Source: Phoronis ovalis (taxonomy: Eukaryota; Phoronida; Phoronidae). Taken from it: a stretch of 13,187 nucleotides of DNA. This document shows, piece by piece, positions 1-8,399 of this stretch. Positions within the stretch are counted from its first letter, which is position 1. Every line of letters starts with the position of its first letter. The position numbers and the translations under genes are program-made. Under the pieces are notes generated by a model. The model saw only the letters and a list, made by a program, of their open reading frames with translations. It was not told where the DNA came from and did not search any database. The stretch covers positions 1 through 13,187 of the forward strand of contig JAOXYB010039828.1 in assembly GCA_028565635.1 (NCBI GenBank), written 5' to 3'.

Positions 1-61
1 GAACTCGTTAAATAACGAAGATCTAACGAGTTCAAGTTCCCTAACGAGTTCTAACGAGTTC
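1..61. repeat. Cluster of short aacgagttc repeats with one inverted copy
   Basis: The 9-mer aacgagttc occurs at 25-33, 43-51 and 53-61, each preceded by t. Its reverse complement gaactcgtt occupies positions 1-9. The first and last copies could pair as a stem across the block. The cluster starts at the window edge, so more copies may lie outside. It sits about 70 bases beyond the stop codon of the minus-strand protein relic and could be the edge of the mobile element that carried it, but no matching copy was found on the far side of the relic. It may equally be a plain minisatellite. Confidence 0.6.
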
Positions 62-134
62 AAGAAGGGTGACTCTGATATATGAACACTAAGTTTTCAG
101 GCACATGATAGAATGTCTATTGCTGCTTCACATA

Positions 135-1190
135 TTAATAAAACAAAAAGCAGTCATTTCTTATGGGTTTTTCTTTAACGTTTCTACCAGAGCGTGTACT
201 GCTTTGAGTGAATTGAATGCCACCGTCATCTTTTTCTTCAGTAATATCTTCAACATTATCATCATCATCACCCTCATTATCATCAGCACTCTTAGTATCA
301 TTCTCATCATCATCCTCATTATCATCATCGTTATCATCATCATCTATATCTGAGTCAGTATCAACATCTCCCCTGCAGTTCCAATTATCATCCCTTCAGG
401 CTCCCCCTCTTCATTTTCCACATTCACTACAGGTATATGTCACTAGCCAAGTGAAATGCTATTGTTCTTATTTTATCTGCTTTTAATTGTTGCTTTCTAG
501 ATATTTATCTAATTCCATTACTTGAAGCTTTCCAAGCTACCCATGTTCTAGTAACTTCTTCCAGTTGTAATTTTTAGCTGCTTTTGTTTTCTTTTTCTGT
601 GCCTCAACTTGACGTTCTTTTGTTCTCACACCTTTCATCCATGCTAGCTCTTCTAAATGACGTTCATAGTCTTTGACATATACTTCTCTTTGACGATAAA
701 TATGTCACTAAATTTCTTTAAAGCTTCAGTATCATCAAGCTTCAATTCTCCTGCTTCAAATGCTTTGTGTATCTGTGCTCGTGGCATGAAATCGTTCACT
801 TGTCTTTCAGCACTGGTATCATCCACATATGATGTTTGACTGATAGGCAAATAATGAAAATCGAGCAGTGCATCGTAATTAATTTGGCACACGTCGTCGA
901 GTTTTCTCCATTAATGGACGTTTCCAGGGTGTTTTAGAACAAAATAAGCATAAATCTCTGGGTTTTTTACATTCTCCTTTTAAGTACTCCATGTACAATT
1001 CACTCATATTGGCTGCTAATATATTGGCGAATTTTATGTATGTAAGCCGAGCCTGGCAAGTGTTTCATTACTGAGGTTTTTATTAAAGAAAAAGTGCTCA
1101 TCAAGCTTAGAGACCACCACTTTTTTCCCCAAAGAGATAATTTTCCTACCCCCCTTCCCATAAATTATTACCAGTCCCTTAGTCTACGCA
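135..1190 (-). pseudogene. Decayed protein relic with SAP-like segment and Asp-rich tail
   Basis: Reading the minus strand and hopping frames gives one continuous, protein-like track. About 1050-1190 reads KVVVSKLDEHFF and NETLARL. About 895-1050 reads FANILAANMSELYMEYLKG and CLFCSKTPWKRP. Positions 653-892 are the longest open piece, with TSYVDDTSAERQVNDFMPRA and AFEAGELKLDDTEALKKFSD. About 495-685 reads VKDYERHLEELAWMKGV, a Lys-rich stretch, NWKKLLEHG, a stop, then LGKLQVMELDKYLES, which resembles the first helix of a SAP DNA-binding motif. A further frame gives an Asp/Glu-rich tail ending in TRSGRNVKEKP and a TAA at 135-137. One frameshift near 686 fits a 2-bp AT duplication. The breaks rule out a functional product. 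From memory, similar proteins recur in cnidarian and molluscan genomes as multi-copy, probably mobile-element genes. The family name is unknown to me. Confidence 0.6.
256..350. repeat. Imperfect ATC/ATT trinucleotide run
   Basis: The plus strand is mostly atc, att and ctc triplets. On the minus strand in the open frame it reads as GAT, GAC, AAT and GAG, giving runs of Asp with Asn and Glu. It is therefore the acidic tail of the minus-strand relic rather than an independent microsatellite. The plus-strand frames through it encode only Ile- or Ser-rich low-complexity peptides and are not credible genes. Confidence 0.75.
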
Positions 1191-1394
1191 CAATACAAAC
1201 CGGGCAGCAATGGCAAAACAAGGTAGAAATAGTGCTATTCTTTTCTATAATTGTTAAAAATCATAAACTCATCAATAGACATGTTGTACTTTGCTATGAT
1301 ATCTGTATATTTACTGCAATTTTTTTTTAATATTTTAATAATTTACATGTTTCGAATCCTTGATTCTTAGTTTATTGTATTTATATTAATATAA

Positions 1395-1675
1395 TGTCTT
1401 CATGCTGTACTGTCTTGATTTCCAGATGGACTTTAGTCTGCTGAAGGCACTGCGAGCTTTGTTTAGTTAGTCTAGCCTTGATGTCTTTCTTTGAACTGTT
1501 TTCGTTGCTTATGATGCTGCCCAGATACACAAAACTTAGAACTGGCTCTACTTTTCTCCATTTAAGATGAGGGGATGGAAGGTGTGTTGTTCTTGTACGT
1601 AACCTATGTTTTCTCTGTATTGATATTGAGGTCGGTCTGTTTGGCGCAACTGCAATAACAACTTGGTAGCAAGAA
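1395..1675 (-). pseudogene. LINE reverse-transcriptase relic (palm to thumb region)
   Basis: The minus strand carries the segment that follows the catalytic core in non-LTR reverse transcriptases, spread over three frames. The first frame reads AKQTDLNINTEKT, then a stop. The second reads LSFVYLGSIISN and KKDIKARL, matching the usual F-x-YLGS-x-I motif. The third reads KARSAFSRLKSIWKSRQYSM, the usual conserved Trp/Ser helix. The second shift is explained by a 4-bp tandem duplication (acta) near RL. The piece stops abruptly near the conserved Lys/Thr and lacks both the polymerase core and the C-terminal tail, so it is truncated at both ends. It cannot be the missing part of the LINE tail at 3691-4077 by simple interruption, because on the minus strand it lies downstream of that tail although it encodes the more N-terminal part. 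The element type is AP-endonuclease-class, RTE-like or similar; the clade is undetermined. Confidence 0.75.
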
Positions 1676-1689
1676 ATTTGACTCAAGTT

Positions 1690-3677
1690 TATTAGTGAAT
1701 CGAAAATTGACAGCTCAACAGGACATCAGTTCTAGGTCAAGATTCAAACGAATTATACGAGACTGAAACATCTACATATAACCACCTGGATGTAAGTAGC
1801 ACTGAAAAAATAGGATATGATAGTAGAAATTAATGGAGCTGGGGATAAAGTAACTATGGCTACATTCCTGATTAGAATACATGGGAACTGTGAAATGAGG
1901 GCTAGATTCTATCCCTGAATCCTAATTGGTAGGACTTTTAAAATAAATATAAATAACATTTCCAAGCGTTAAATAAGCTGAAAAATGTACATTTTTTCTT
2001 TCATATTTCACCTTCAATTTCTAATTGTTTAGTTCATTCGTGCATGCAATCAAGTTAATAATGGTTGTATCAATAAATCTTCAGAGTTATTTCATAATAT
2101 TTGCATCATTATTTCTGTATTAAGTAATACTGTTTATGTAAATAGTTTTTATTAGTATTCTCCGTATTATTTTCCGTCCCTCGGAGACCACAAGAACATT
2201 TGGAAGTGGTTTTGATTTCACACAAACTGAAAGGAGTCTCGTTTTGTAAATGTCATTTTTTTTCAACCTACAAAAGAACACATTTTCTAAGCTTTTCTCG
2301 CCACTTCAAACTGGTGCTCTGCAGTACAGCTTAGCAAAAACGTTTATTGATTGAAGGCAAGCTGCACCAAAAATCGACAGCAGACGTGATACATGATACA
2401 TGATGCACAATACCACAATACATGAATATCGATTATCTTGATTTATGGCTAGATGGAATTTTTCGCGAAGGGTTAGGTTATTTGCTAGATGACAATGGTT
2501 ATCTATTGTAATGGATATGAAAATCTACGTCATTCCCCTAATGCCTATAGCTACTTTACATTTACCTAGGCAACAGCCTTATAGATATATTATAATCCGA
2601 TTCTGTCACACAGCTAGATGACTTTTAAACTATGCTGCTAGGATTTGCAAACAGTTTGTAATTGTTTCTAATTGACGTAACATAACGCAGATTTTTTATG
2701 CAAAACATACATAAAGATTTGATTTTCGCGTGTGTACGTGATATATTGTGTTTGATTCATCGAGCCGTGAATTTTTTTTATCTTTTCAATAAAATTTCTA
2801 TGCTATATCATGATAGATTTATCATTTTTTTTCTGTCGATATGTGCCTCCTTTGAATAACGATTAGCTGGAGAGAGTAACATTTTATGGAGCATGAGACA
2901 AATGAGTCTTAAGGTGTGCTTATATATCTACCCGCTATAAAAATAAAACATTTAGACTCTCATGTATCAGGCGTGCCATATTTCCCAAGCCCGAACCTCA
3001 AATCCTTCAACTCGAACATGAGGTCACAACGCGAACTACTGTTTTCACTTAGCGCAACTCATCAGTCTCCAAGGCGCAAAAACTTGTCAGTGCGAAAACA
3101 GTTTGCTACAGGAGTAACACTAAGACCGTTATGCAGGATAGTTATAAAGAATGGTAATAAAAATATAACAAAATCTTAAGTTTACAATATTTTACGAATT
3201 CTTATAGCATTTTGTGATTACGAACTGTTTACAGCATTTAATGGACATCTACACTAAGTCTCGAAAGTTCGAATAGATAGTTACACGTACATATCTATCG
3301 TAGAAATACCAGGAGTAATATCATTCTAATTGTTGCAGGTTTTAAGCGTAGATATCGTTTTGACGATATACTGGATTCATCACACATCAAAATAAAAAAA
3401 CTACTTGTACTTAATAAGTAGTAAAAGTCCACATATCAAAAATCCACCGAGTCGACAACAGTTAAGGACTGTTAAATTTTAAATTTATTAATGTACAACA
3501 TTTATCGTGGGGATAATAAAGATTTGATTACTTAAAAAAATCGATGTCAAATGATAAGTGACTAGATGCCATTTCAAAATGTGCCTTCAAAGCTACCTGT
3601 TTGATTAACCTTGATCGCTATAAAAAAAATTTAAAGATTTATCTGCGTAGTATATTCTCAAACATTGCATATTGAGA
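1690..3677. other. AT-rich non-coding stretch, nothing identified
   Basis: No credible gene, RNA or mobile element was recognised. Scattered homopolymer runs and a small tandem (gatacat twice, near 2388-2401) are present. An open frame of 87 codons at 2916-3179 has no recognisable domain and starts in a poor context. It is most likely chance. Confidence 0.6.
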
Positions 3678-3690
3678 CAGTATCATACTT
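3678..3690. repeat. Target-site duplication, left copy (cagtatcatactt)
   Basis: The 13-mer cagtatcatactt recurs exactly at 4078-4090, directly flanking the LINE tail. An exact 13-bp direct repeat bracketing a 5'-truncated LINE is the hallmark of target-primed reverse transcription. The LINE stop codon (3689-3691 on the minus strand) overlaps the last bases, so the exact junction is ambiguous by a few bases. Confidence 0.8.
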
Positions 3691-4077
3691 ACTTATCCTC
3701 TTCATCCCTCGTGGGACATAAGGCCTCAATGATTTCTTTCCATTTGCTCCTGTCCTTGGCAATTTTCTGTGCCTCTCCCCACGTAAAGCCAATATCTTGC
3801 AGCTCTTATGTAACTGTTCTACGCCAGGTGGTCTTGGGCCTACATGTACCTGGCTTTCGTTTACCTGTTGGTGTCCAACGGAGGGCTATCTTAGAAATTC
3901 GATCTTGGGGCATTCTCAGTACATGGGCCAGCCATCGGAATCGGCGCCTTTTGATTTCAGTATCAATGCTCTGACAGCCAGTCATTCCATACAGGACTCT
4001 GTTTGATATTTTGTTTAGCCAATAGATGCAGCAGATCTTTCTCAAGCATCCATTATGGAGAATCCCACCTTGCTCAT
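3691..4077 (-). mobile_element. 5'-truncated LINE insertion, C-terminal RT tail
   Basis: Read on the minus strand, this encodes the C-terminal end of a non-LTR retrotransposon polyprotein. Visible parts in order are HNGCLRKIC, YWLNKISN, RRRFRWLAHVLRM, TPTGKRKPG, PKTTWRRTVT, an in-frame TAA (3806-3808), GFTWGEAQKIAKDRSKW and EALCPTRDEEDK, then the natural stop. The internal TAA follows TWRRTVT, where the family usually has Glu, so a single G-to-T change would explain it. All conserved parts are otherwise in one frame, so this copy is younger than the relic at 1395-1675. The insertion is about 387 bp, lacks the endonuclease and polymerase domains, and ends in a taagta-type 3' tail instead of poly(A). 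It is a dead-on-arrival copy; the clade is probably RTE-like. Confidence 0.85.
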
Positions 4078-4090
4078 CAGTATCATACTT
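4078..4090. repeat. Target-site duplication, right copy (cagtatcatactt)
   Basis: This is identical to the 13-mer at 3678-3690. It marks the 5'-truncated end of the LINE insertion. Confidence 0.8.
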
Positions 4091-5030
4091 TCATTAAATA
4101 CGAAATACAGTTATTGCGCACAATGGAAGTAAAGGTATATTTTGTTATAGATGAAAATTGAGCGGCAAACAAGTACAACTTACTGTTTATATTACAGGTT
4201 GAAGAATAAATCATAACTTTTCTATTTCCATCATAAGCTACCCAGCAATTCATTTGAAAAAGGATATTGAAACAGTATGACGTTGCAAGTCCACTGCCTA
4301 CAAACTAATAATGACACGAACGCCAAAACAGCGTTATTTCCGAGTTAACAAACTATCTTGATTATTTTAAAGAATATTTAATTTTCACTTTATCGTATAA
4401 ATCTTAAAATAACCAAATCTGCAGTCATTACAGTTTTATTTTATGCGGTAAGCTTTCTACTACTTTTTAAAACTATTTTCGTTATTTTTACTATATATTA
4501 GCTTTTAAAAAACATTGAAATATTATCGAACGAAACAGTTCTTTCCGAGCACAGTCGTTAAAAATAGTTTTTGAAAATACACTCTCGTGTGCCATTAACT
4601 GAACAAATAGGTGATATCATATTTCTTCCGTTCGTTAGAGATAATTTCCGATTTAAACAATACTGGGATGAGTAAGTGTGTTGTCAGTCAGTGGCAGACA
4701 TTCTGTACGTATTTTCAGAATCATAAGTATGAGTCACAATTATTATTTATAAAAATAAGTCAGTGATGATCAAATCTTATTGAAGGTATTTACTAAATTT
4801 CTATGAATCTATGGTAGATAAAATAAAAAGGAAAGGAATGACTCTTATTCTATCGTACGGATAGAGTTAGCATTATGTATTTTTTTGCTTGATTATTTCA
4901 TGTAAAAACAACTCACCTGGATCAACATTTCCTAGTTAATTTTTAATTATTTGATAATAAAAAAATATCTGCATGAAATTTCAGAGCAACAAAAGTTGCG
5001 CTATGAAACATATCTTCTTACAAAAATCAG
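4091..5030. other. Upstream intergenic region of the channel gene
   Basis: The stretch is AT-rich with no credible open frame. If the channel gene has an upstream untranslated exon it would lie here, but no donor site can be assigned with confidence. No recognisable repeat or RNA was seen. Confidence 0.5.
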
Positions 5031-5038
5031 TATAAATA
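5031..5038 (+). promoter_or_regulatory. TATA-box-like element TATAAATA
   Basis: A perfect TATAAATA lies 22 bases before the first in-frame ATG (5053) and 67 before the better one (5098). TATA boxes normally sit about 30 bp upstream of initiation. A functional box would therefore start transcription near 5061, after the first ATG and in good position for the 5098 start. In such AT-rich DNA the match could be chance. Confidence 0.4.
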
Positions 5039-5042
5039 CGTA

Positions 5043-5081
5043 ATGAGAGCCTATGTTTGTATTTTGGCTGATGTGTTATAA
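5043..5081 (+). other. Possible 12-codon upstream ORF
   Basis: ATG at 5043 opens a 12-codon frame ending in TAA at 5079-5081. It overlaps the first in-frame ATG of the channel gene in another frame. It would matter only if transcription begins upstream of 5043, in which case it could dampen use of the 5053 start and favour re-initiation at 5098. No conservation evidence is available. Confidence 0.2.
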
Positions 5082-7332
5082 AGTGTTATTCAGCACAATG
5101 ACAGACTCTAACGCACAACGACTTTGTTGGCAAGAAGATGTTACTGCTAATGGAAAAGGTCTGATGATATACGCCCCAGCAAAACAGTGGTCGTACGACA
5201 ACAAATGGGGTACACATAATGACAATATGAATGGTCTGCCTAGCAAAATTAAAGCTGCTGACGTCAGCATGTTGGATACATCTGTAGATAGCCACTATAC
5301 ACATGAAAGAGACAGTTGCGCGGACGTGACTCAAATGCATTCCTCAGTAGACAATGCATTATGGATACAGGATGAAATAAGGGAAAAGACTACTGAACTG
5401 ACAAACAAAACTATAGCTAATAGTATGTTACATGATGGTATAACGGATGCTGGTGGCTTTGGCCTAATAAAAATTGTTGACAACAATACAGGCAGTTTTG
5501 TTAACATAGGAGATGTTTCTGCACCATCGAAACACACAACTGGTATTGAGTTGAACGTTCCTCACCATATGGATTGGTTTAAGATACTAAAAACTAACAA
5601 TGCTAGTGCAGCAGTAACTTTATTGGCTGCAGCCGATAAAGCAAACGCAGGTAAACTGCTTAATGGGGAATTCCACGGAAAAGAAACTTGCATAGATTCT
5701 GGCCTAAAACAAATATTAGCGGAAAAAGATTTGCGCGATTTGGAATCGATATATCCGAAGCAACTAACAAAACCGTTGTCTATTGCCGTAATGTCTCGAT
5801 CAATTGATGTGATTAAAGTTTTGTTGCGTAATAACGTTAAACTGGATATTACAGAAAGTGGAAATAATAACATATTTCATGCTTTACTTTTGTTTGCAAG
5901 TCTATGCCGAAAGTTTGAAGATGATTTTTGTAAAATATATCGTGTAATAACAGAACACTATTGCAAGGATCCGTATAAGCTCGAAACCGTGAAACAATTG
6001 CTGATGTCTGAAAATGATGCTGGCTGCTATCCACTTGAGCTAGCAACCCGACTTGGTCTTTTTCATCTAACATTAGCAATATTTAATACAGAAGGTGTGT
6101 ATCGTTTCAGCAGATACAAAGATGGAGGCCTAGAAAAAACATATCTTTATGATATTTGCGACTACACTGGTCCTGTGGCAAGAAGGCGACTCAGATCCCC
6201 TTTGCAAATGATTCTCTTTACAAACATTGAAGCTGATAAGACGTCGTTTCATTTAAAGATTCTGAAACCGTGGTCAATAATTCATTGGAAGCAGACACGC
6301 ATTTACTTTGCCATGTGGGCATTATGGCGGGCAGTTTACAGTTTCCTTTTTATTGTAATTTCTGTATCCTTGTTCCCTAAATTTCAAGTTGCGGCAAATA
6401 AAGATTACAGTATCAGCATAAATGCCACTTCAGTAAACTCATCATACGGACATTCTAATGACACCATGGAGAACTGTTTCGATGTCCTGAACTTAACACT
6501 AGAACGCTCATTATACGCTGTTTCAGCATTTTTACTCCTCTTTCGTTTGCTGTCCGCTCTATACGGTTTTGGTCGACGCTTCTATTATTATGTAACACAA
6601 GCCAAGACAATTCAAGAAAAGAAACTTTTGCATGCAAGTCAGAAATTAGGCGATAATTCCATTTTGTTTTGTGTAGATTTTCTTCACTGTGTAACTGCGT
6701 TCTGTGTTGATTGTATAATATATCTTACGCCTTGTAGCAATCCTTTGTTATATATTTTCGCTTGTTTGGCTTCTATTTTTAATATTTGGTCCTTCTTATT
6801 TTTTCTTCAATGTGCTCCACTTCTAAGTTTCTACGTAATAGTTTTTCAGAGAATGATAGGAATCATTATGAAATTTCTGAGTTTGTTCGTTGTCATATTT
6901 CTTTCCTTCTCATTCACGTATTATACTATTATGACATCCCTGTATCCAGTTAGGTTCAGCAATCCCGGTATCAGCATATATAGCACATTCCTGGTTTTTC
7001 TAAACATGATTCCAAGCGTTGATACAACTGCTATTAATTTGCCACAAAGTGCGGCGGCTATTTTACTTCATTTCATGTTTATATTTGTTGTTCCGGTTTT
7101 AATGATCAATTTTTTGATTGCAATGATGTCGGACGCCGTGGCAAGGATAACAGAACATAAAGACTATGTAAAGATGATGTATTATCTTAGTGCCAGCCTT
7201 GAAGTTGAGCAAAGGCTTAGAGGATTCGCATGCTTGTGTAGAACATGTCCTAACATTTTTACTAAGGGTTTAACGGTGGAAAACAAACGATATTATTTAG
7301 CATATACAGAGATTGTAAATTTGTCTGAATAG
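5053..7332 (+). CDS. TRP-superfamily cation channel, ankyrin type, single exon
   Basis: This is a 759-codon open frame without stops or frameshifts. Residues here are numbered from 5053. The first ATG has a poor context (cct), while Met16 at 5098 has A at -3 (caca) and begins MTDSN, so a 744-residue product is preferred. Residues 1-180 are polar and unrecognised. Ankyrin-like units lie near 181-215, 238-270 and 320-345 (GCYPLELATRLG). Six membrane segments lie at about 417-441, 484-506, 536-557, 564-586, 600-628 and 667-693, with a re-entrant pore region near 640-662. The S1-S2 loop carries four N-glycosylation sequons (N457, N462, N469, N480), as expected for an extracellular loop. The end of S6, MINFLIAMMSDAV, matches the TRPV/TRPC-type S6 end. 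The pore reads LNMIPSVDTT, without the usual Gly-Asp/Glu filter. The C-terminal tail is short (about 65 residues) and Cys-rich. The inferred role is a plasma-membrane, probably sensory, cation channel. The subfamily is unclear (TRPV- or TRPA-like, lineage-specific). Confidence 0.85.
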   Translation: MFVFWLMCYKVLFSTMTDSNAQRLCWQEDVTANGKGLMIYAPAKQWSYDNKWGTHNDNMNGLPSKIKAADVSMLDTSVDSHYTHERDSCADVTQMHSSVDNALWIQDEIREKTTELTNKTIANSMLHDGITDAGGFGLIKIVDNNTGSFVNIGDVSAPSKHTTGIELNVPHHMDWFKILKTNNASAAVTLLAAADKANAGKLLNGEFHGKETCIDSGLKQILAEKDLRDLESIYPKQLTKPLSIAVMSRSIDVIKVLLRNNVKLDITESGNNNIFHALLLFASLCRKFEDDFCKIYRVITEHYCKDPYKLETVKQLLMSENDAGCYPLELATRLGLFHLTLAIFNTEGVYRFSRYKDGGLEKTYLYDICDYTGPVARRRLRSPLQMILFTNIEADKTSFHLKILKPWSIIHWKQTRIYFAMWALWRAVYSFLFIVISVSLFPKFQVAANKDYSISINATSVNSSYGHSNDTMENCFDVLNLTLERSLYAVSAFLLLFRLLSALYGFGRRFYYYVTQAKTIQEKKLLHASQKLGDNSILFCVDFLHCVTAFCVDCIIYLTPCSNPLLYIFACLASIFNIWSFLFFLQCAPLLSFYVIVFQRMIGIIMKFLSLFVVIFLSFSFTYYTIMTSLYPVRFSNPGISIYSTFLVFLNMIPSVDTTAINLPQSAAAILLHFMFIFVVPVLMINFLIAMMSDAVARITEHKDYVKMMYYLSASLEVEQRLRGFACLCRTCPNIFTKGLTVENKRYYLAYTEIVNLSE

Positions 7333-7724
7333 TAGCACCATGTGTAAGGAGATCAACCTTGTTGTCGGTCAAACATTTTGTAAATCAGAAAATACATTTG
7401 CTTCTTCCCTGAACGAGTGCCTTCTTTGTTTTATTTTCTGTTTTACAAACTGTTATAATCCTTTTCTATATATTAGTGTATGTGTGTGTGCGTCTGTGTG
7501 TATTTTCATTTTCTTCGTTTCCTTCAATGCGCTTGAAAATCTGCGTTTATATGTTGTTATGTTTTTTCTTTTACGTTTACATATTTTATCCTACGTTTTT
7601 CTTACTGTTTCCAATTATTTTCAATCACCCCGTTTATTTCTCTGTTTTATTAGTCTTACATAAAACATTTTTCGTATTTCATTGTTAGATGTATGAATTT
7701 GTGTACAGTATGTTTGAATAGCGT

Positions 7725-7730
7725 ATTAAA
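7725..7730 (+). promoter_or_regulatory. Candidate poly(A) signal ATTAAA
   Basis: This is the common variant hexamer, about 390 bases after the channel stop codon. A T-rich stretch (ttttatc, then tttttatc) follows within about 30 bases, as expected of a downstream element. Confidence 0.35.
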
Positions 7731-7927
7731 TACAGGATTTTATCCAATATATAGATTTTTATCTACTATAGCAACTAGTCTAACAATTGCTAACAAAATA
7801 CACAAAAACTGAAATAATAACATAACTTAATACTCATCAATTATTAGAAAGTGCATAATGAGATAATGACACAACTGATTTTTTAGTAAATTTCCTAACT
7901 CTTCGTGTAAAATTCTGTTCAGTCACA

Positions 7928-7933
7928 AATAAA
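7928..7933 (+). promoter_or_regulatory. Candidate poly(A) signal AATAAA
   Basis: This is the canonical hexamer, about 600 bases after the channel stop codon, followed by a short T run (atttttcgtgc). It could serve as a distal site. The context does not decide between it and the upstream ATTAAA. Confidence 0.35.
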
Positions 7934-7982
7934 GATACCCACTCCCAATTTTTCGTGCGAAGTCAATCAGTAAACCCCTTTT

Positions 7983-8004
7983 TGCTCTCCTCGTCTAAGG
8001 AGCA
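7983..8004. repeat. Small hairpin, tgctc..cct / agg..agca
   Basis: The arms pair over 7 bp with a 2-nt bulge around a loop of about 6 nt. It resembles the hairpin at 8989-9008 (ttgctcc / ggagcaa) that opens the fold-back repeat. Sequence downstream (8110-8190) also has a ggccatttagaggt stretch and aggtca-like words reminiscent of that repeat. It may be the end of a related, more decayed copy. Confidence 0.3.
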
Positions 8005-8338
8005 CCAGGGTGAACTGGCAGGAAATAATCCCACCAATTTCTGATAAAAATGACATTTTTAAATTGTGAATTCTTTCACTTTGTGCGAAATTACCATTTA
8101 TGAAAAGTTCAAAAATGAAGTTAAAAGGCCATTTAGAGGTTATCTCAGCTAACTTTGAGGTCCAAAAAGTCAGAGGTCAAACAATCAAAATCTCAAAATT
8201 TCATGAATATGTCAACAAGAGATTCTTCGGACTTCCATGGGTCCAGGATAATCCTAATAGGTCTGGAGATCCATCTATTTCTGCGTGTGCAACCTGCCCT
8301 TTGCTAAAAGGCGCTTCTAGTTTACTGCTGAAAAAAAT
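8005..8338. other. Non-coding stretch, possibly a decayed relative of the fold-back repeat
   Basis: The frame at 8100-8351 has no recognisable domain. Words such as ggccatttagaggt, tttgaggtcc and cagaggtcaaac echo the arm of the repeat at 8989-10292. Overall similarity is too weak to align by eye with confidence. This stretch also contains a small hairpin-like ccctttgctaaaagg. Confidence 0.35.
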
Positions 8339-8399
8339 ACTGGTATCTTGATAAGTGAAAAACATTTTTTTACCAATTTGTTTTTCACTGATACCCAGT
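8339..8399. repeat. 61-nt stem-loop
   Basis: The outer arm actggtatc (8339-8347) pairs with gatacccagt (8390-8399) with one extra c. The inner arm agtgaaaaac (8354-8363) pairs perfectly with gtttttcact (8380-8389). That is about 19 bp of stem with a 6-nt one-sided bulge and a 16-nt loop. It could be a mobile-element end or an RNA hairpin. No gene or family is assigned. Confidence 0.65.

Larger units (their letters stand above)
7340..7940 (+). other. Probable 3' UTR of the channel gene
   Basis: The stretch after the TAG stop is T-rich. The open frames in it (7340-7663, 7476-7688) encode Phe/Cys/Val-rich low-complexity peptides typical of pyrimidine-rich untranslated sequence, so they are not called as genes. 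It contains a short imperfect GT run around 7478-7501. Both candidate poly(A) signals lie in or at the end of this stretch. Confidence 0.5.

Noticed and set aside
217-486. Ser-rich and Ile-rich plus-strand frames across the ATC run
   Set aside because: Low-complexity translation of a triplet run. The minus-strand acidic reading is continuous with a protein relic and explains it better.
1349-1359. gtttcgaatcc, resembling a tRNA/SINE B box
   Set aside because: One mismatch to the consensus, but no A box at the right distance and no cloverleaf could be drawn.
2916-3179. 87-codon plus-strand frame
   Set aside because: No recognisable motif, poor start context and isolated. Consistent with chance.
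3672-4006. Two plus-strand frames over the LINE tail
   Set aside because: Antisense shadows of the LINE coding sequence on the minus strand.
7340-7663. 107-codon open frame just after the channel gene
   Set aside because: Pyrimidine-rich, low-complexity product with no domain. Best explained as 3' untranslated sequence.
8100-8351. 83-codon plus-strand frame and its minus-strand counterpart (8201-8419)
   Set aside because: Overlapping frames on both strands in repeat-like sequence ending in a hairpin. No domain.
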